A stretch of 64,000 nucleotides of DNA from Ravibacter sp964559125 (GTDB taxonomy: Bacteria; Bacteroidota; Bacteroidia; Cytophagales; Spirosomataceae): contig CAZLGW010000016.1 of assembly GCA_964559125.1 (NCBI GenBank), positions 1-64,000 of the forward strand, read 5' to 3'. Under the pieces are notes generated by a model. That model had not been told where the DNA came from. It made no database searches and saw only the letters and a list, made by a program, of their open reading frames with translations. The first letter of the stretch is position 1. Every line of letters starts with the position of its first letter. Shown piece by piece: positions 45,823 to 55,377 of the stretch. The translations under genes and the position numbers were made by a program.

Positions 45823-48800
45823 CTACTTCAATGTCAGAATATACCTCACCATTGCTTCCGCATCTGTCTTCGTCATACCGGCATGGGGCGTCATCGGGAT
45901 GTCTCCCCATGCCCCCGATCCTCCTTCGATGATCTTTTCCACCAGCTTCGGGATATCGGCCTCCTTGTATTTCTTTGCTACTTCCGAATAAGCCGGGCCA
46001 ACCAGTTTCTCCCTCTCCTTATGGCAGGCAAAACAGTCCGACTCCCCGATCAGCGCTTTGCCCTTTTCTTCCACAGTCCGGATATCAGTTTTTTCCGAAC
46101 CTGAAGCGATCAGCTCTTTCCTGAATTGTTCAACCGCCGGGCTGCCCTTCAGTTCGTCATAATCTTGATCGGTCAGCACCTTCCACCCGTATTTCGGCCA
46201 CTGCGGGTCGTCGGTGATATACCCGGGGACTTTGAGGTCTTTCTCATTGGCAAGGGAGGATAGAAGTAGAGCCGCCTTCTTCGGCTCATCTGCCAAAAAG
46301 TTCTGATCCTTTCTGAACATATCCCACCAAACCGGCTTCTGGTACCGGAAGGCTTGTTTGAGTGCATAGTCGATATAGTAATCCGTCGGGAGCATACCCG
46401 CTTCCAGCAGCGCCCTGACCGATTTCTCAGTCTTAAAATGACTCAGTGAAACAATCGCCTGCAGCCTCACTTTCATCGAACTGTCTTTCGAAAGGCCGAT
46501 CAGCTTGTCTTCCGTGTTTTTGATATGATCCTTCCAGTAGAACAACACCCGTGTGGCAGCCGTACGGACATGCTCATTCTCGCTTTTCAGAAGCTCTTCC
46601 AGGAGTGATTGGTTGGGTTGATGAAACTGCTGGTATACCCATAATCCTTCCAGCCGGTGCTGCTCGTAAAGTGTGTCGCTTTTGTCCAGGCTTGTGAGCC
46701 ATTTCTCCAGCGCAGGAAGCACCGTGCCAGCCTCCATCTGTCTTAATTGGGTCCTGGTACGGTAGCGGGTCCGGTCTTCGTATGCCTTGAGCTGGTCCAG
46801 GAGCTGGTTTATTGAAAGTTTGGTAAGATCAACCGGTTTTAGTTTTTCTTTGTGCTTGTAGGTGATTCTCCAAATGCGCCCGTGCGTATGATCCCGCATC
46901 GGGTCTCTCAGTGCCCTTTCTCCATGATTGATAATCGGGTTATACCAGTCGACGACATAGAGCGCGCCATCGGGGCCGAACTGCAAATCGACAGGACGGA
47001 AGTCGGGGTCTTTTGACAGTAGCAGCGGTTCTATTTCCTGGCCCACAATCCCGCTGCCGCTCTCGTAGATACGGTGCTGTGAGGTTCCTGTGTTCCTGAC
47101 GAAAATATTGAATAGCACATTCCCCTGTAGTTCTTTTGGGAAATGCCTGCTGGAAATGATTTCCGTCCCGCAGGTTTTGGGCTTGCTGGCCGAGGTGAGG
47201 AAATCCTTCATGTTGGTCAGCTTGATAGGGTATTCGGTGGCCACAGAAAGCGGCGGGGCGAAATAGTTCATCCCGGTCGATACGTCACTGATGATCTGGG
47301 TACCGTTTCTTGTGAATACGTGCCCCCATGGGTTGGCATAGGGATAAGAAACATAGGGTTCCAGCTTCTGGGTCAGCGGCTCAAACCGCCAGGTGGCCCC
47401 GTAGTCGCTCCGCTGCGGGCCGTGCGGGGTTTCTACCTGTGAGTGAAGGAAAGTACCGCTATGCCAGTACAGCGCTCCGTCAGGCCCCCAGGTGTAGGCA
47501 GCCAGCGAGTGGTGGACATCCTCGGTCCCGAAGCCGTGCATGATGATCTCCTTTTCGTCTGCCTTTCCGTCGCCGTCCTTATCTTTCATGAACCAGATAT
47601 TGGGCGGTTGGGATACGTAAATACCGTCTTTGCCTATTTCGATGCTGTTGGGCATATAAAGGCCATCGGCAAAAACGGTTTCTTTGTCCGCTACGCCGTC
47701 CTGGTCGGTATCTTCCAGGACCAGGATTTTGTCATTGGGCTGCGCGCCGGGAAGATATTGGGGATAAGACGGCATATCGGCCACCCACATCCTCCCCTGG
47801 GGGTCGAAGGTGATCTTGACCGGGTTGGTCAACGAGAAGTCCAATTCAGAAGCGAAGAGGTTGATCTCAAACCCTTCCGGTAAGGTAAACTGATCGGTGC
47901 CCGGTTTTTTAAGTTTTGTTTTATCCAGCGGTTCATATTGAATCGTATCATTCAGGATCTTACCGGCCAATTCAAAATCGGCCGGATCAGATGATGCGCT
48001 GTGCTTCCAGACGATGCTGTCCAGGCGGGTCACCATATCCCGCAATTTGGCAAGCTCACCGGGATAGGAAACCGGGCCGCCTTTGGGCTGTACCCAGGGT
48101 TCTTTCCTCCTGCCTGCGATGTATTCGCTGTTGACGGCCCGGTACAGGTAGAAAAACTGCTGGTTCTTCTGGTCTATCAGTTTTTTCAAGGCATCAAGCC
48201 CGGACTCCCATTTTGATACGGGAAGCCCAAGAGAAACTGCCACTATTTCGCTGACCGCTTTATAGCCGCTATCGTTGAGGTGGATCCCGTTGATGGTAGC
48301 AGGGCCGTTTTGAACCAGGCCGCCTTGGGTCGGGTTATAAAGGTCTATAAAAGGAATATCCAGGCCTTTGGCAGCTTCCTTCATGGCCTTGGTATAAAGC
48401 GAGAGGTTTTTGTTGTGCGCCGCAGGGTCGGGATAAAGCCCACCCAGCTTTTCATGGGCGATAGGCGAGACCAGGATCAGCTGAGGCGCGGACTTACCGT
48501 TGTATTGCTGAGCCCCCAGATGCTGCAAATACAACTTCAACTGCTGCTTGAAAGAATCAAGACTATCAGGGCCTTTAAAAGCTTCATTCAACCCGTAGCA
48601 GGCCAGGATAACATCGGCTTTGTACTGGGAAAGCAATTCATCCTGGGTTGGGAAATTCAGGGGCCTGGAGCGGATACCGATCTCATCCGCACTCCAGCCA
48701 AGGTTGCGGACCACCAGGTTTTTGTCAGGGAAGCTCTTATGAAGCAGCGGCTCAAAGTAATTGTAGTTTTGAAGACGCTCGGCAAAGGTATTACCGATGA

Positions 48801-48957
48801 TGACTATGCTGGTGTTTTCTCCAGGGTTGAAATCATAAACGACGCGCGGTTCATCGCGGCTGCATGAAGACAGAAAGCCTAAAAAGGAAATAATACTGAT
48901 TAAGAGCAAGTTATCCCGTGAAATAGATCTCATTTTTTTGGGTAGTAAGGGAATCAT
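45823..48957 (-). CDS. PVC-type haem-binding lipoprotein: SGNH-like, propeller, HEAT and cytochrome c fusion
   Basis: A 1044-residue lipoprotein (FLSSCS, Cys 32). Residues 47-245 look like an SGNH hydrolase whose GDS serine is replaced (GNT at 55-57) although GLNE and the final His block remain. About 350-710 form a propeller like that of sugar dehydrogenases (FTLPEGFEINLFASEL, GPDGALYVVDWYNPIINHGE). About 730-930 are helical repeats, and the C-terminus is a cytochrome c with CFACH (975-979) and axial Met 1022. Such fusions are typical of Planctomycetes and environmental Bacteroidota. A role in electron transfer or sugar oxidation is inferred. A Shine-Dalgarno-like AAGGA sits 8 bases before ATG 48957; ATG 48933 is the alternative. 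Confidence 0.85.
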   Translation of the reverse strand: MIPLLPKKMRSISRDNLLLISIISFLGFLSSCSRDEPRVVYDFNPGENTSIVIIGNTFAERLQNYNYFEPLLHKSFPDKNLVVRNLGWSADEIGIRSRPLNFPTQDELLSQYKADVILACYGLNEAFKGPDSLDSFKQQLKLYLQHLGAQQYNGKSAPQLILVSPIAHEKLGGLYPDPAAHNKNLSLYTKAMKEAAKGLDIPFIDLYNPTQGGLVQNGPATINGIHLNDSGYKAVSEIVAVSLGLPVSKWESGLDALKKLIDQKNQQFFYLYRAVNSEYIAGRRKEPWVQPKGGPVSYPGELAKLRDMVTRLDSIVWKHSASSDPADFELAGKILNDTIQYEPLDKTKLKKPGTDQFTLPEGFEINLFASELDFSLTNPVKITFDPQGRMWVADMPSYPQYLPGAQPNDKILVLEDTDQDGVADKETVFADGLYMPNSIEIGKDGIYVSQPPNIWFMKDKDGDGKADEKEIIMHGFGTEDVHHSLAAYTWGPDGALYWHSGTFLHSQVETPHGPQRSDYGATWRFEPLTQKLEPYVSYPYANPWGHVFTRNGTQIISDVSTGMNYFAPPLSVATEYPIKLTNMKDFLTSASKPKTCGTEIISSRHFPKELQGNVLFNIFVRNTGTSQHRIYESGSGIVGQEIEPLLLSKDPDFRPVDLQFGPDGALYVVDWYNPIINHGERALRDPMRDHTHGRIWRITYKHKEKLKPVDLTKLSINQLLDQLKAYEDRTRYRTRTQLRQMEAGTVLPALEKWLTSLDKSDTLYEQHRLEGLWVYQQFHQPNQSLLEELLKSENEHVRTAATRVLFYWKDHIKNTEDKLIGLSKDSSMKVRLQAIVSLSHFKTEKSVRALLEAGMLPTDYYIDYALKQAFRYQKPVWWDMFRKDQNFLADEPKKAALLLSSLANEKDLKVPGYITDDPQWPKYGWKVLTDQDYDELKGSPAVEQFRKELIASGSEKTDIRTVEEKGKALIGESDCFACHKEREKLVGPAYSEVAKKYKEADIPKLVEKIIEGGSGAWGDIPMTPHAGMTKTDAEAMVRYILTLK

Positions 48958-48961
48958 TAAA

Positions 48962-50638
48962 TCAATCCTTATGCTCTCCCGGCATCCCTACCAGGGCCGC
49001 ATCTATCACCGCCTTGTCCTTTTCCAGGATAGCCTTCAACTGGTCGTAATCGATCTCCTGGACCGGAATACCATGGTCGGCAGCCAGGCTTGCCGCCACC
49101 CCGCATGCCTGCCCCAGCGCCATGAAAGTATATTCGATCCTGATCCCTCCGTATGCAATATGGCTCGACGACGGGCACGTAGGTGTCAGCAGGTTGGTAC
49201 ATTCGCCCGCCCTGGGCACCAACGCCCGGTAAGAAATCCCGAACGGGCGCCAGTAATTCCCGTTGAAAACGAAACCTTCGTTATAGGCAAACCCGTTCCT
49301 TACAATCCGCCGGACACTATGGACGTCCAGCGGCCAGTAAGCCACCGCCACAGGGTCGTCCACCACCACAGGGTCATCCCTACGCGCATGATGCTCCGTA
49401 ATCACGTAATCCGAAACCATCCGACGGGCATCGCGGACGTAAAAATTTCTCGGGAATCCCCTGTTATCGGTGAATTCGTCCTTCGCGTATCCCCATAAAG
49501 CCCACTCTTTCTGTAAATCCGGGGCTATGCTGCCTATTTCTTCATCATTCGCCAGGAAATAAAAAAGTCCCTGTGTAAACGTACTGTGCTCTTCAAGGAT
49601 CCTTTCCCGTGTCTTGTAGTCCCCCTCCGGGTAATCTACGTTCATACCGTACAGGTTGTGCGACAAATCGTGCCATGCGCCCAGGTCCGTCTTGCCGTTG
49701 GGTAGTCTCAGCCACGGCCTATACAGTTTCCCTCCCGCTTTCAGGTACCGCAGGTATATCTCGTAATCGTCACGGTTGTATTTCTCCGGCTTGTAGAACG
49801 GGATCTGGTTGGTAGTGTCTTTTGTCATGCACACCCGGAAACAAAATGCCTGAAGATGCCTGTCGCCTTCGCCCGACGTGCCCAGGTCTCCTTCCTGGAT
49901 CGTCGCAATCAGGCCGCTTCCCCGGTCGTTCGGATCTTTATAAGGATTGACATTCACCGCGAACTGCGCATGTGTAGTTTCGGCTCTTATCCCGTTGAGA
50001 GTCTCATTATAAGTGGCATTGGACTCTCTCCCCACAACAGTACTTACACCAGCCCTTGCCAGCAAATCGCCTTCTATACTTGCATCAATGAAGACGGCGG
50101 CGGCAAACACCTGCCCGTCGGTAGTTTTTATACGTGTGATCCGCGTATTCTCCTTCGTCACGGCGTCAGGTTCCTCGCTCAGGTAGATACCCGGGAAAAG
50201 CGCAATATCAAACTCTCCCAGCCAGCTTGCAATAACAGATTCGGCCACCTTAGACTCAAAAGCCCAGAGCCTGGTATCCTTTTCTCCCGCTTCAAGCATT
50301 TTCTCAAATGCTTCCGACCGGTCATATGCCTTCGCTACCCGGCGATAAAAATCAAGCGCCAGCCCTCCTACGGCCTTGCTGTTCTGGAACAGCCCCTGGT
50401 TGTCGATATCGCTCCCTCCCAGCCCTTCTATCATGATACCGCCAAAATGCTGAGAGGGCTCTATCAAAGCGACCTTTTTCCCCATTCCGGCGGCCTGCAC
50501 CGCGGCGGTCACACCACCGGCAGTACCCCCGTAAATCACTACATCGAAATTATGCTTCCGGTTTCCTCCAAGGGGGGTACAGCCCGTCGAAAATATCGTC
50601 CCTAAGCATACAAATGACGCAAATATGATCAGCTTCAT
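48962..50638 (-). CDS. FAD-dependent oxidoreductase lipoprotein
   Basis: A 558-residue exported protein with a lipobox (IFSTGC, Cys 20). The mature N-terminus has a dinucleotide-binding motif (VVIYGGTAGGVTAAVQAAGMGKKVALIEP pattern: G-G-T-A-G-G at about 37-42, terminal Glu at about 60) as in the FAD-dependent family once tied to xanthan lyase genes. Other blocks are FGGIMIEGLGGSD, AAVFIDASIEGDLLARAG and the C-terminal FMALGQACGVAASLAADHG. It probably oxidises a sugar or sugar acid outside the inner membrane. The next gene, carrying a cytochrome c, starts 4 bases later and could accept its electrons. Confidence 0.88.
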   Translation of the reverse strand: MKLIIFASFVCLGTIFSTGCTPLGGNRKHNFDVVIYGGTAGGVTAAVQAAGMGKKVALIEPSQHFGGIMIEGLGGSDIDNQGLFQNSKAVGGLALDFYRRVAKAYDRSEAFEKMLEAGEKDTRLWAFESKVAESVIASWLGEFDIALFPGIYLSEEPDAVTKENTRITRIKTTDGQVFAAAVFIDASIEGDLLARAGVSTVVGRESNATYNETLNGIRAETTHAQFAVNVNPYKDPNDRGSGLIATIQEGDLGTSGEGDRHLQAFCFRVCMTKDTTNQIPFYKPEKYNRDDYEIYLRYLKAGGKLYRPWLRLPNGKTDLGAWHDLSHNLYGMNVDYPEGDYKTRERILEEHSTFTQGLFYFLANDEEIGSIAPDLQKEWALWGYAKDEFTDNRGFPRNFYVRDARRMVSDYVITEHHARRDDPVVVDDPVAVAYWPLDVHSVRRIVRNGFAYNEGFVFNGNYWRPFGISYRALVPRAGECTNLLTPTCPSSSHIAYGGIRIEYTFMALGQACGVAASLAADHGIPVQEIDYDQLKAILEKDKAVIDAALVGMPGEHKD

Positions 50639-50648
50639 TGTGCGCCTG

Positions 50649-51695
50649 TTAAGACCCGCCTAATTTATTCCCTACACCAATTAGAATAACCGAAACGATC
50701 AATAGCATGATCCCTGTCCACAGGCAAATCTTTGTTTTCCGGTTGATATTTTCCCATTCTTTAAGATAAACACCCCACAGGTTACTGAATATGATGATAG
50801 TAGCCAGGTGCAATGTCCAGCTTGCAAAATCATACTGGCCCATTTTAGTAGCGCCCATACCATAGAAAAAATACTGACCATACCACATAAGACCTGCCAG
50901 CATAGACAGTAAAAAGTTCTTTGTCAAAAGGCCTTTATCCTTAAGCTGGAAATCCGAAAACGACTTTTTCTTTACCGTGAGAATAACAGCGTACACAAAA
51001 TTGGTTGTAAAACCTCCGGCAAGCGCAAATACGAAAATCGGGATATTAACAAACACCGGGTCCGTACCCGACTTGAGCGCCTGTTCGGCAATGGGACTTC
51101 CGGCATTGATGGCGAGTGCCATAAATGAGCTCATTACCCCGCCGAAAATCGCCATAGTCAATCCTTTTACTGCCGAAAATTCCTTTACAGAAACATTCCG
51201 CTCAACTCCCTCTTCGTCATTCTGGTCTTTTAGTACGCCTGCATACCCGCAGAACATTATACCTACCAGGCACAACAGGAAGCCGGCTGTGATCACCAGT
51301 CCCGGCGTTGTATTAAACAATATCCCTAGTTTATTGTCCATAGCTGCAGGGACAATAGTGCCGATAACAACCGAAACCCCCAGGCAGATAGATTGCCCGA
51401 GTGCCAGACCCAGATACCGTATACCCAACCCGGCCATCAGCCCGCCAAATCCCCACAGCGCCCCATACAGGTAAGTAAGGAATTTCGCGTCGAATGATAC
51501 ACTGGCAAGAATATCAAACAGCCCGTTTGTCGTGATCAGTCCGCCGATGGTGGGCATAATGATCCACGCGACAAAACCGAGCGTGATCCAGTATGTTTGC
51601 CATTGCCATTTTTTTATCTGGTAGGTAGGGACATAAAAACTGGCGGATGAAAATCCGCCAATAGAGTGATACAGAATGCCTAAGAAATATTCCAT
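50649..51695 (-). CDS. rhaT: L-rhamnose/proton symporter RhaT
   Basis: A 348-residue protein with ten hydrophobic segments. It matches RhaT in length and in blocks such as FYVPTYQIKKWQWQTYW, ALWGFGGLMAGLGIRYLGLALG, GVMSSFMALAINAGSPIAEQA and MLAGLMWYGQYFFYGMGATKMG. It carries L-rhamnose into the cytoplasm with protons. No rhamnose isomerase, kinase or aldolase lies in the window, so the pathway must be elsewhere. It makes rhamnose a component of the locus D substrate. The FAD oxidoreductase starts 10 bases after its stop. Confidence 0.93.
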   Translation of the reverse strand: MEYFLGILYHSIGGFSSASFYVPTYQIKKWQWQTYWITLGFVAWIIMPTIGGLITTNGLFDILASVSFDAKFLTYLYGALWGFGGLMAGLGIRYLGLALGQSICLGVSVVIGTIVPAAMDNKLGILFNTTPGLVITAGFLLCLVGIMFCGYAGVLKDQNDEEGVERNVSVKEFSAVKGLTMAIFGGVMSSFMALAINAGSPIAEQALKSGTDPVFVNIPIFVFALAGGFTTNFVYAVILTVKKKSFSDFQLKDKGLLTKNFLLSMLAGLMWYGQYFFYGMGATKMGQYDFASWTLHLATIIIFSNLWGVYLKEWENINRKTKICLWTGIMLLIVSVILIGVGNKLGGS

Positions 51696-51754
51696 TTGGG
51701 TTTATTATGATTACGGGTATAGGTAAAACGGTAAAATTTTCTCTGTCAACGAAT

Positions 51755-54103
51755 TCACATAATTCTTGCACTCTGAAAAGCGGTTATTAACTCATCCCTG
51801 GTTATTCCCCGGGTTTTAATATACCTGCGGTTACTAACGGGCACGGTAATACGACCGGAATGCTTAGCGAAAGCTACCGGAGACTTCTTATTCAACTCTT
51901 CCATAACCGTTACTTTTTTATAATCCAGGGGCAATTCCAGCTTTTTAGCTCCCGATATATGCCAGTAAACAACATAAAGGCTGCCTTCACGTTCAAAAAC
52001 AAAAGCACGTACTTCCCTGCTGTTGCCGGCTACATCTGCTACCTGGTCGTAAGGCTGCAATTCAAATTCGTTCTTCTCATTGACGAGTAAAATATGCTCC
52101 TGCTCCAAATGCTGAAGGGATAGTTTCTCTTCTTTGGTAAGCAGGTCATTGATCCTGACCTCCTCCCACCTTCTCATTACTTCAAAGTTATCGGGTGTCC
52201 TGGGGTGATCGTCAAATTTCTTTAAGTTAGATTGTATACTGATAGGACAATCCCACGCCGCCGCCCTGCTGGCAACATATTCAAGCATGTCAGGCTGCGT
52301 CCCGACCGTTTTTTCATCCGGAACCCAATATCCCAGCCATCCGAAATTAATATGGGTGAAGTTCTCTTTCATCCGCGGAGCTTCAGCCGCCGGGTGTTTC
52401 CTTATTTCTTCTTTTAACACTTCCGGTTTAAAAACATCGAAAGCATTCCCCCGGCTCAGCATGTGCCAGCTGAAATGCGTTTTTGCCGCTCCTTCCGCAA
52501 ACAGCGGTTGCGGATTCAGCCTCCGGTGGACTTTCCACTGGGCATAGGCGATATTAAACCAGAAAGGAGCATTTACCCCTTCAGATCCGTCATAATAGCA
52601 GAATTCAAACCCAGCGTCATAAATATCAGCCAGTTTCTCGGCCATCTCGTCCTGCAGGTCGTTGTCCTGGTTGATATAGACACTTTGCGCCCCAAACTCA
52701 CTTACGTCCAGCACCCCCAGCATAAAACCAGCGGGTTGGTCGGCCGCCTTCGTTTGAAATGCACCGCGAACACAGCCGGTGACCTTGTACGGCCGGGTAT
52801 CCGTAAAGCCGCTATAGGTGATCAATTCCGTTCCGATCTTTAAAACACGACGCCCGTTGGCCATTTCTATGGCGCCTGGATACTGGTCGACGTAGATAGT
52901 CGTATCCTCTTTTTTCAGCGGGGCGGCAAGCGTAAATAACTTTACCATGTTTAACCGGTGATCGGGAACCGGCGTTACATATTTGCTGTCGAGCCCGATA
53001 AAGGTATGAAGGAAATGAAACCCCGGGACAATGCCTTCCTTTTTAACAGTATTCAAAAGCTGCCGAAGGTCTTCTTTTCCTTTGGGATAGAGCGACCGGT
53101 TCCACTCATAATCGCCTATAAGACGGTACCCCCTGCTCTTCAAAAAAGCGGGATAATAGATACTCATAGCCCGAAAACCACCCTTCTTCGCATATTCCAG
53201 GTGCCGCTGCAAATTACCGGGATTGATATCTCCCGTCCAGTAATAAGAATACCGGTATTCTTTACTTCTGCGGCTCTTCACCCCGGGGGCTAAACCGAAG
53301 TCGTCTTCCAGCCGACCTATATGATCCAGTAATTTATCTGTAGCACAGGTGATAAGCGCTGCGCTCGTTCCTTTCAATTTCACGTCTCTTTCACTCCCCG
53401 CTTTCAGTATGTAGCAACCATCCCACTTTTCAGCCGCTATTTTTGCATAAGGATCGGTAGACAGCAGGCTGGTGGCCACTTTATCGTCCCAAACCACCTG
53501 TAACAGGTCGCCGTAGTGGCTGCGCTCACGAATCGGCAATTGTAGAAACCATATTTTAGAGGCCGGGGGTGTTGTAATAAGCACCCCACCATAACCTTCC
53601 TGGTCGGCAATAAGATCTTCTATCTTAAACTCAATATATTGTGGTTTTATATGGATGCTGACGACTATGCTGTCGGGGATCAGTTCATAGCCGATAGTGA
53701 GCCTGTTCCCGTCTTTCCGGACCGAATTCGCCTTAAAAGCCATCTCCTGATTCGGGTAGGCAAGCTTTACTTCATTCTGGTAAGGCCTGTCCTGGATCAT
53801 CGTGCTTACAGGGATGTTTTTACCGCTCACCAAGCATTCTTCGCCCGTTGGTTTAAACACCAGGCTCCTGACTATCGCGTTGGCCCCAATCACCAGTCTC
53901 ACCTGGTCATTTTCAATGACTGCATCGTCTGCGGCTGCTATAAAGCTATCCGGTTGGGGCACAGCATCTTTGCCCGGAGCAGCATTCCTGGTCTTTTCTT
54001 CTATAGTAGTTGCACCTGCTGCATATCCTGCAACTGCAAGCCCGCCTATTCCTGCTGCCGATCTGCGTACAAAACCCCGGCGGGTAAAATTATTCTCAGA
54101 CAT
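51755..54103 (-). CDS. Tat-exported glycosidase-like protein of unassigned family
   Basis: A 782-residue protein with a twin-arginine leader (FTRRGFVRRSAAGIGGLAVAG). The first 250 residues are a beta-sandwich; the centre (about 275-590) looks like a TIM barrel (YRYSYYWTGDINPGNLQRHL, FRAMSIYYPAFLKS, GIVPGFHFLHTFIG, FEFCYYDGSEGV with likely catalytic acids, then AKTHFSWHMLSRGNAFD). A small beta insertion of about 80 residues (around 405-475) interrupts the barrel. The C-terminus is another beta domain. The layout resembles GH36/GH101-like retaining enzymes, but I could not assign a family. It lies 59 bases before rhaT, so release of rhamnose or its neighbour sugar is a reasonable guess. Confidence 0.65.
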   Translation of the reverse strand: MSENNFTRRGFVRRSAAGIGGLAVAGYAAGATTIEEKTRNAAPGKDAVPQPDSFIAAADDAVIENDQVRLVIGANAIVRSLVFKPTGEECLVSGKNIPVSTMIQDRPYQNEVKLAYPNQEMAFKANSVRKDGNRLTIGYELIPDSIVVSIHIKPQYIEFKIEDLIADQEGYGGVLITTPPASKIWFLQLPIRERSHYGDLLQVVWDDKVATSLLSTDPYAKIAAEKWDGCYILKAGSERDVKLKGTSAALITCATDKLLDHIGRLEDDFGLAPGVKSRRSKEYRYSYYWTGDINPGNLQRHLEYAKKGGFRAMSIYYPAFLKSRGYRLIGDYEWNRSLYPKGKEDLRQLLNTVKKEGIVPGFHFLHTFIGLDSKYVTPVPDHRLNMVKLFTLAAPLKKEDTTIYVDQYPGAIEMANGRRVLKIGTELITYSGFTDTRPYKVTGCVRGAFQTKAADQPAGFMLGVLDVSEFGAQSVYINQDNDLQDEMAEKLADIYDAGFEFCYYDGSEGVNAPFWFNIAYAQWKVHRRLNPQPLFAEGAAKTHFSWHMLSRGNAFDVFKPEVLKEEIRKHPAAEAPRMKENFTHINFGWLGYWVPDEKTVGTQPDMLEYVASRAAAWDCPISIQSNLKKFDDHPRTPDNFEVMRRWEEVRINDLLTKEEKLSLQHLEQEHILLVNEKNEFELQPYDQVADVAGNSREVRAFVFEREGSLYVVYWHISGAKKLELPLDYKKVTVMEELNKKSPVAFAKHSGRITVPVSNRRYIKTRGITRDELITAFQSARIM

Positions 54104-54139
54104 GGTTTTACTGATTCAAGGATTAATATGATTTTCTAC

Positions 54140-55216
54140 TCACTTCCCGGTGCCTCCCACAGGCTTACCAAGGCAGATCCTGAATCCATCCCGCGAATCG
54201 GAATAGGTGACGCTTTTGATGCCAAGGCGTACTGCGCATCGAGCGTTACCGGGAACATCATAGAAATTCCCCCCCTTACAAACATTGTGCACTACCTTTC
54301 CGTCTTTACCGAAGTAGGGCTCTGCATGAGCGCCTTTCGGATCAAAATCATCCAGTACAAACTCCCATACATTTCCCAGCATATCGGCTAGCCCAAATCC
54401 ATTCCGGCCCTTATCTCCATAGTGATCCACCGGTGAAACAAAAGCGAAACCATCGCTCCAGGGCACTTTGTTATAAGGCCATGCCTTATTTCTACCCGGA
54501 AGAAAATCCATACCCGAAATATTCATCCGCCCTTCACCGTCACTCAGATCATTTCCCCACCAGAAATAAGAACTGTCTTCCCGCCCGCCCCGGCAGGCAT
54601 ATTCCCACTCCGCCTCTGTAGGCAGGCGATATACCAACCCTTCGGGTAACCGGCCTGCTGCTCTTTCCCTCTTTGTCAGCCATTCGCAATAGGCGTTAGC
54701 ATCATTATAACTCGTACAAACCACCGGGTAAACATCTCCCAGCGGGAAACCAAAATTCGGGTCACGCCAGCTCTTCCCTTTCATAGAGACCCATGGGTAT
54801 GGAGGCCAGGTGCCTTTTATCTCCCAGTTGAGATCAAATACCTGCGTTTCACCGCCCGGCTTTTCCGCATCCGTAATATAGCCGGTTTCCTCGACAAAAC
54901 GCCTGAACTGGCCTACCGTAATTTCTGTCCGCCCCATCCAGAAACCGTTCTTCATATGAACCAGCTGAGGCTTTTCTCCCTCGTAAGACTCCCGTTCCCC
55001 GGTTCCGGGAATTCCGCGCCCCGGCTCGGCGCCTCCCTCCCACCCTGTGGCCCAGATTTTTTCTTCCAGGGTACTTCCCATCATAAATTTCCCGGGAGGT
55101 ATCTGTACTAGCTCCATGGAAATATCTTTCCCAAGATCAACCTGTTTGGTGGCAGGTTGGCCGAAGCAGGTAAATCCGGTTCCTAGGAATAGAATTAATG
55201 GCCACTTTTTAGTCAT
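54140..55216 (-). CDS. FGE-sulfatase fold (SUMF1-like) protein lacking catalytic cysteines
   Basis: A protein of about 358 residues from ATG 55216 with a signal peptide (ends FTCFGQ). The fold is that of formylglycine-generating enzymes: MELVQIPPGKFMMGST, MGRTEITVGQFRRFVEETGY, YRLPTEAEWEYACRGG, GLADMLGNVWEFVLDDFD and SRDGFRIC. The C-terminal block reads CKGGNFYDVPGNARCAVR, where true FGEs have two reactive cysteines just after GGS. Neither is present here, and no sulfatase gene is in the window. It is therefore more likely a ligand-binding or other non-FGE member. The frame also opens at 55246; the shorter start fits the promoter element at 55270-55317 better. Confidence 0.85.
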   Translation of the reverse strand: MTKKWPLILFLGTGFTCFGQPATKQVDLGKDISMELVQIPPGKFMMGSTLEEKIWATGWEGGAEPGRGIPGTGERESYEGEKPQLVHMKNGFWMGRTEITVGQFRRFVEETGYITDAEKPGGETQVFDLNWEIKGTWPPYPWVSMKGKSWRDPNFGFPLGDVYPVVCTSYNDANAYCEWLTKRERAAGRLPEGLVYRLPTEAEWEYACRGGREDSSYFWWGNDLSDGEGRMNISGMDFLPGRNKAWPYNKVPWSDGFAFVSPVDHYGDKGRNGFGLADMLGNVWEFVLDDFDPKGAHAEPYFGKDGKVVHNVCKGGNFYDVPGNARCAVRLGIKSVTYSDSRDGFRICLGKPVGGTGK

Positions 55217-55269
55217 ACGTGCATAAATTTTATTGACTCTTCTCATGATGTGCTATGCCGAAGCAAGGT

Positions 55270-55317
55270 TAGGTTTATAGGTTATAAGCCGGATTGGGTC
55301 AAAAATTACCCTATTCT
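55270..55317 (-). promoter_or_regulatory. Promoter-like element shared with locus B
   Basis: Matches 19313-19360 at 37 of 48 positions. On the minus strand TTG (55302-55300), a 20-base spacer and TATAAACC (55279-55272) occupy the same places as in the other copy. The gene that follows begins 54 bases away at 55216, against 65 bases for the locus B copy. The gap of 161 bases holds nothing else recognisable. Confidence 0.55.
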
Positions 55318-55377
55318 ATGTTTTCTCAGATAATATTTTAGACAGGTACGAGATTTTAGTAGGATAGCCCTACGAAA

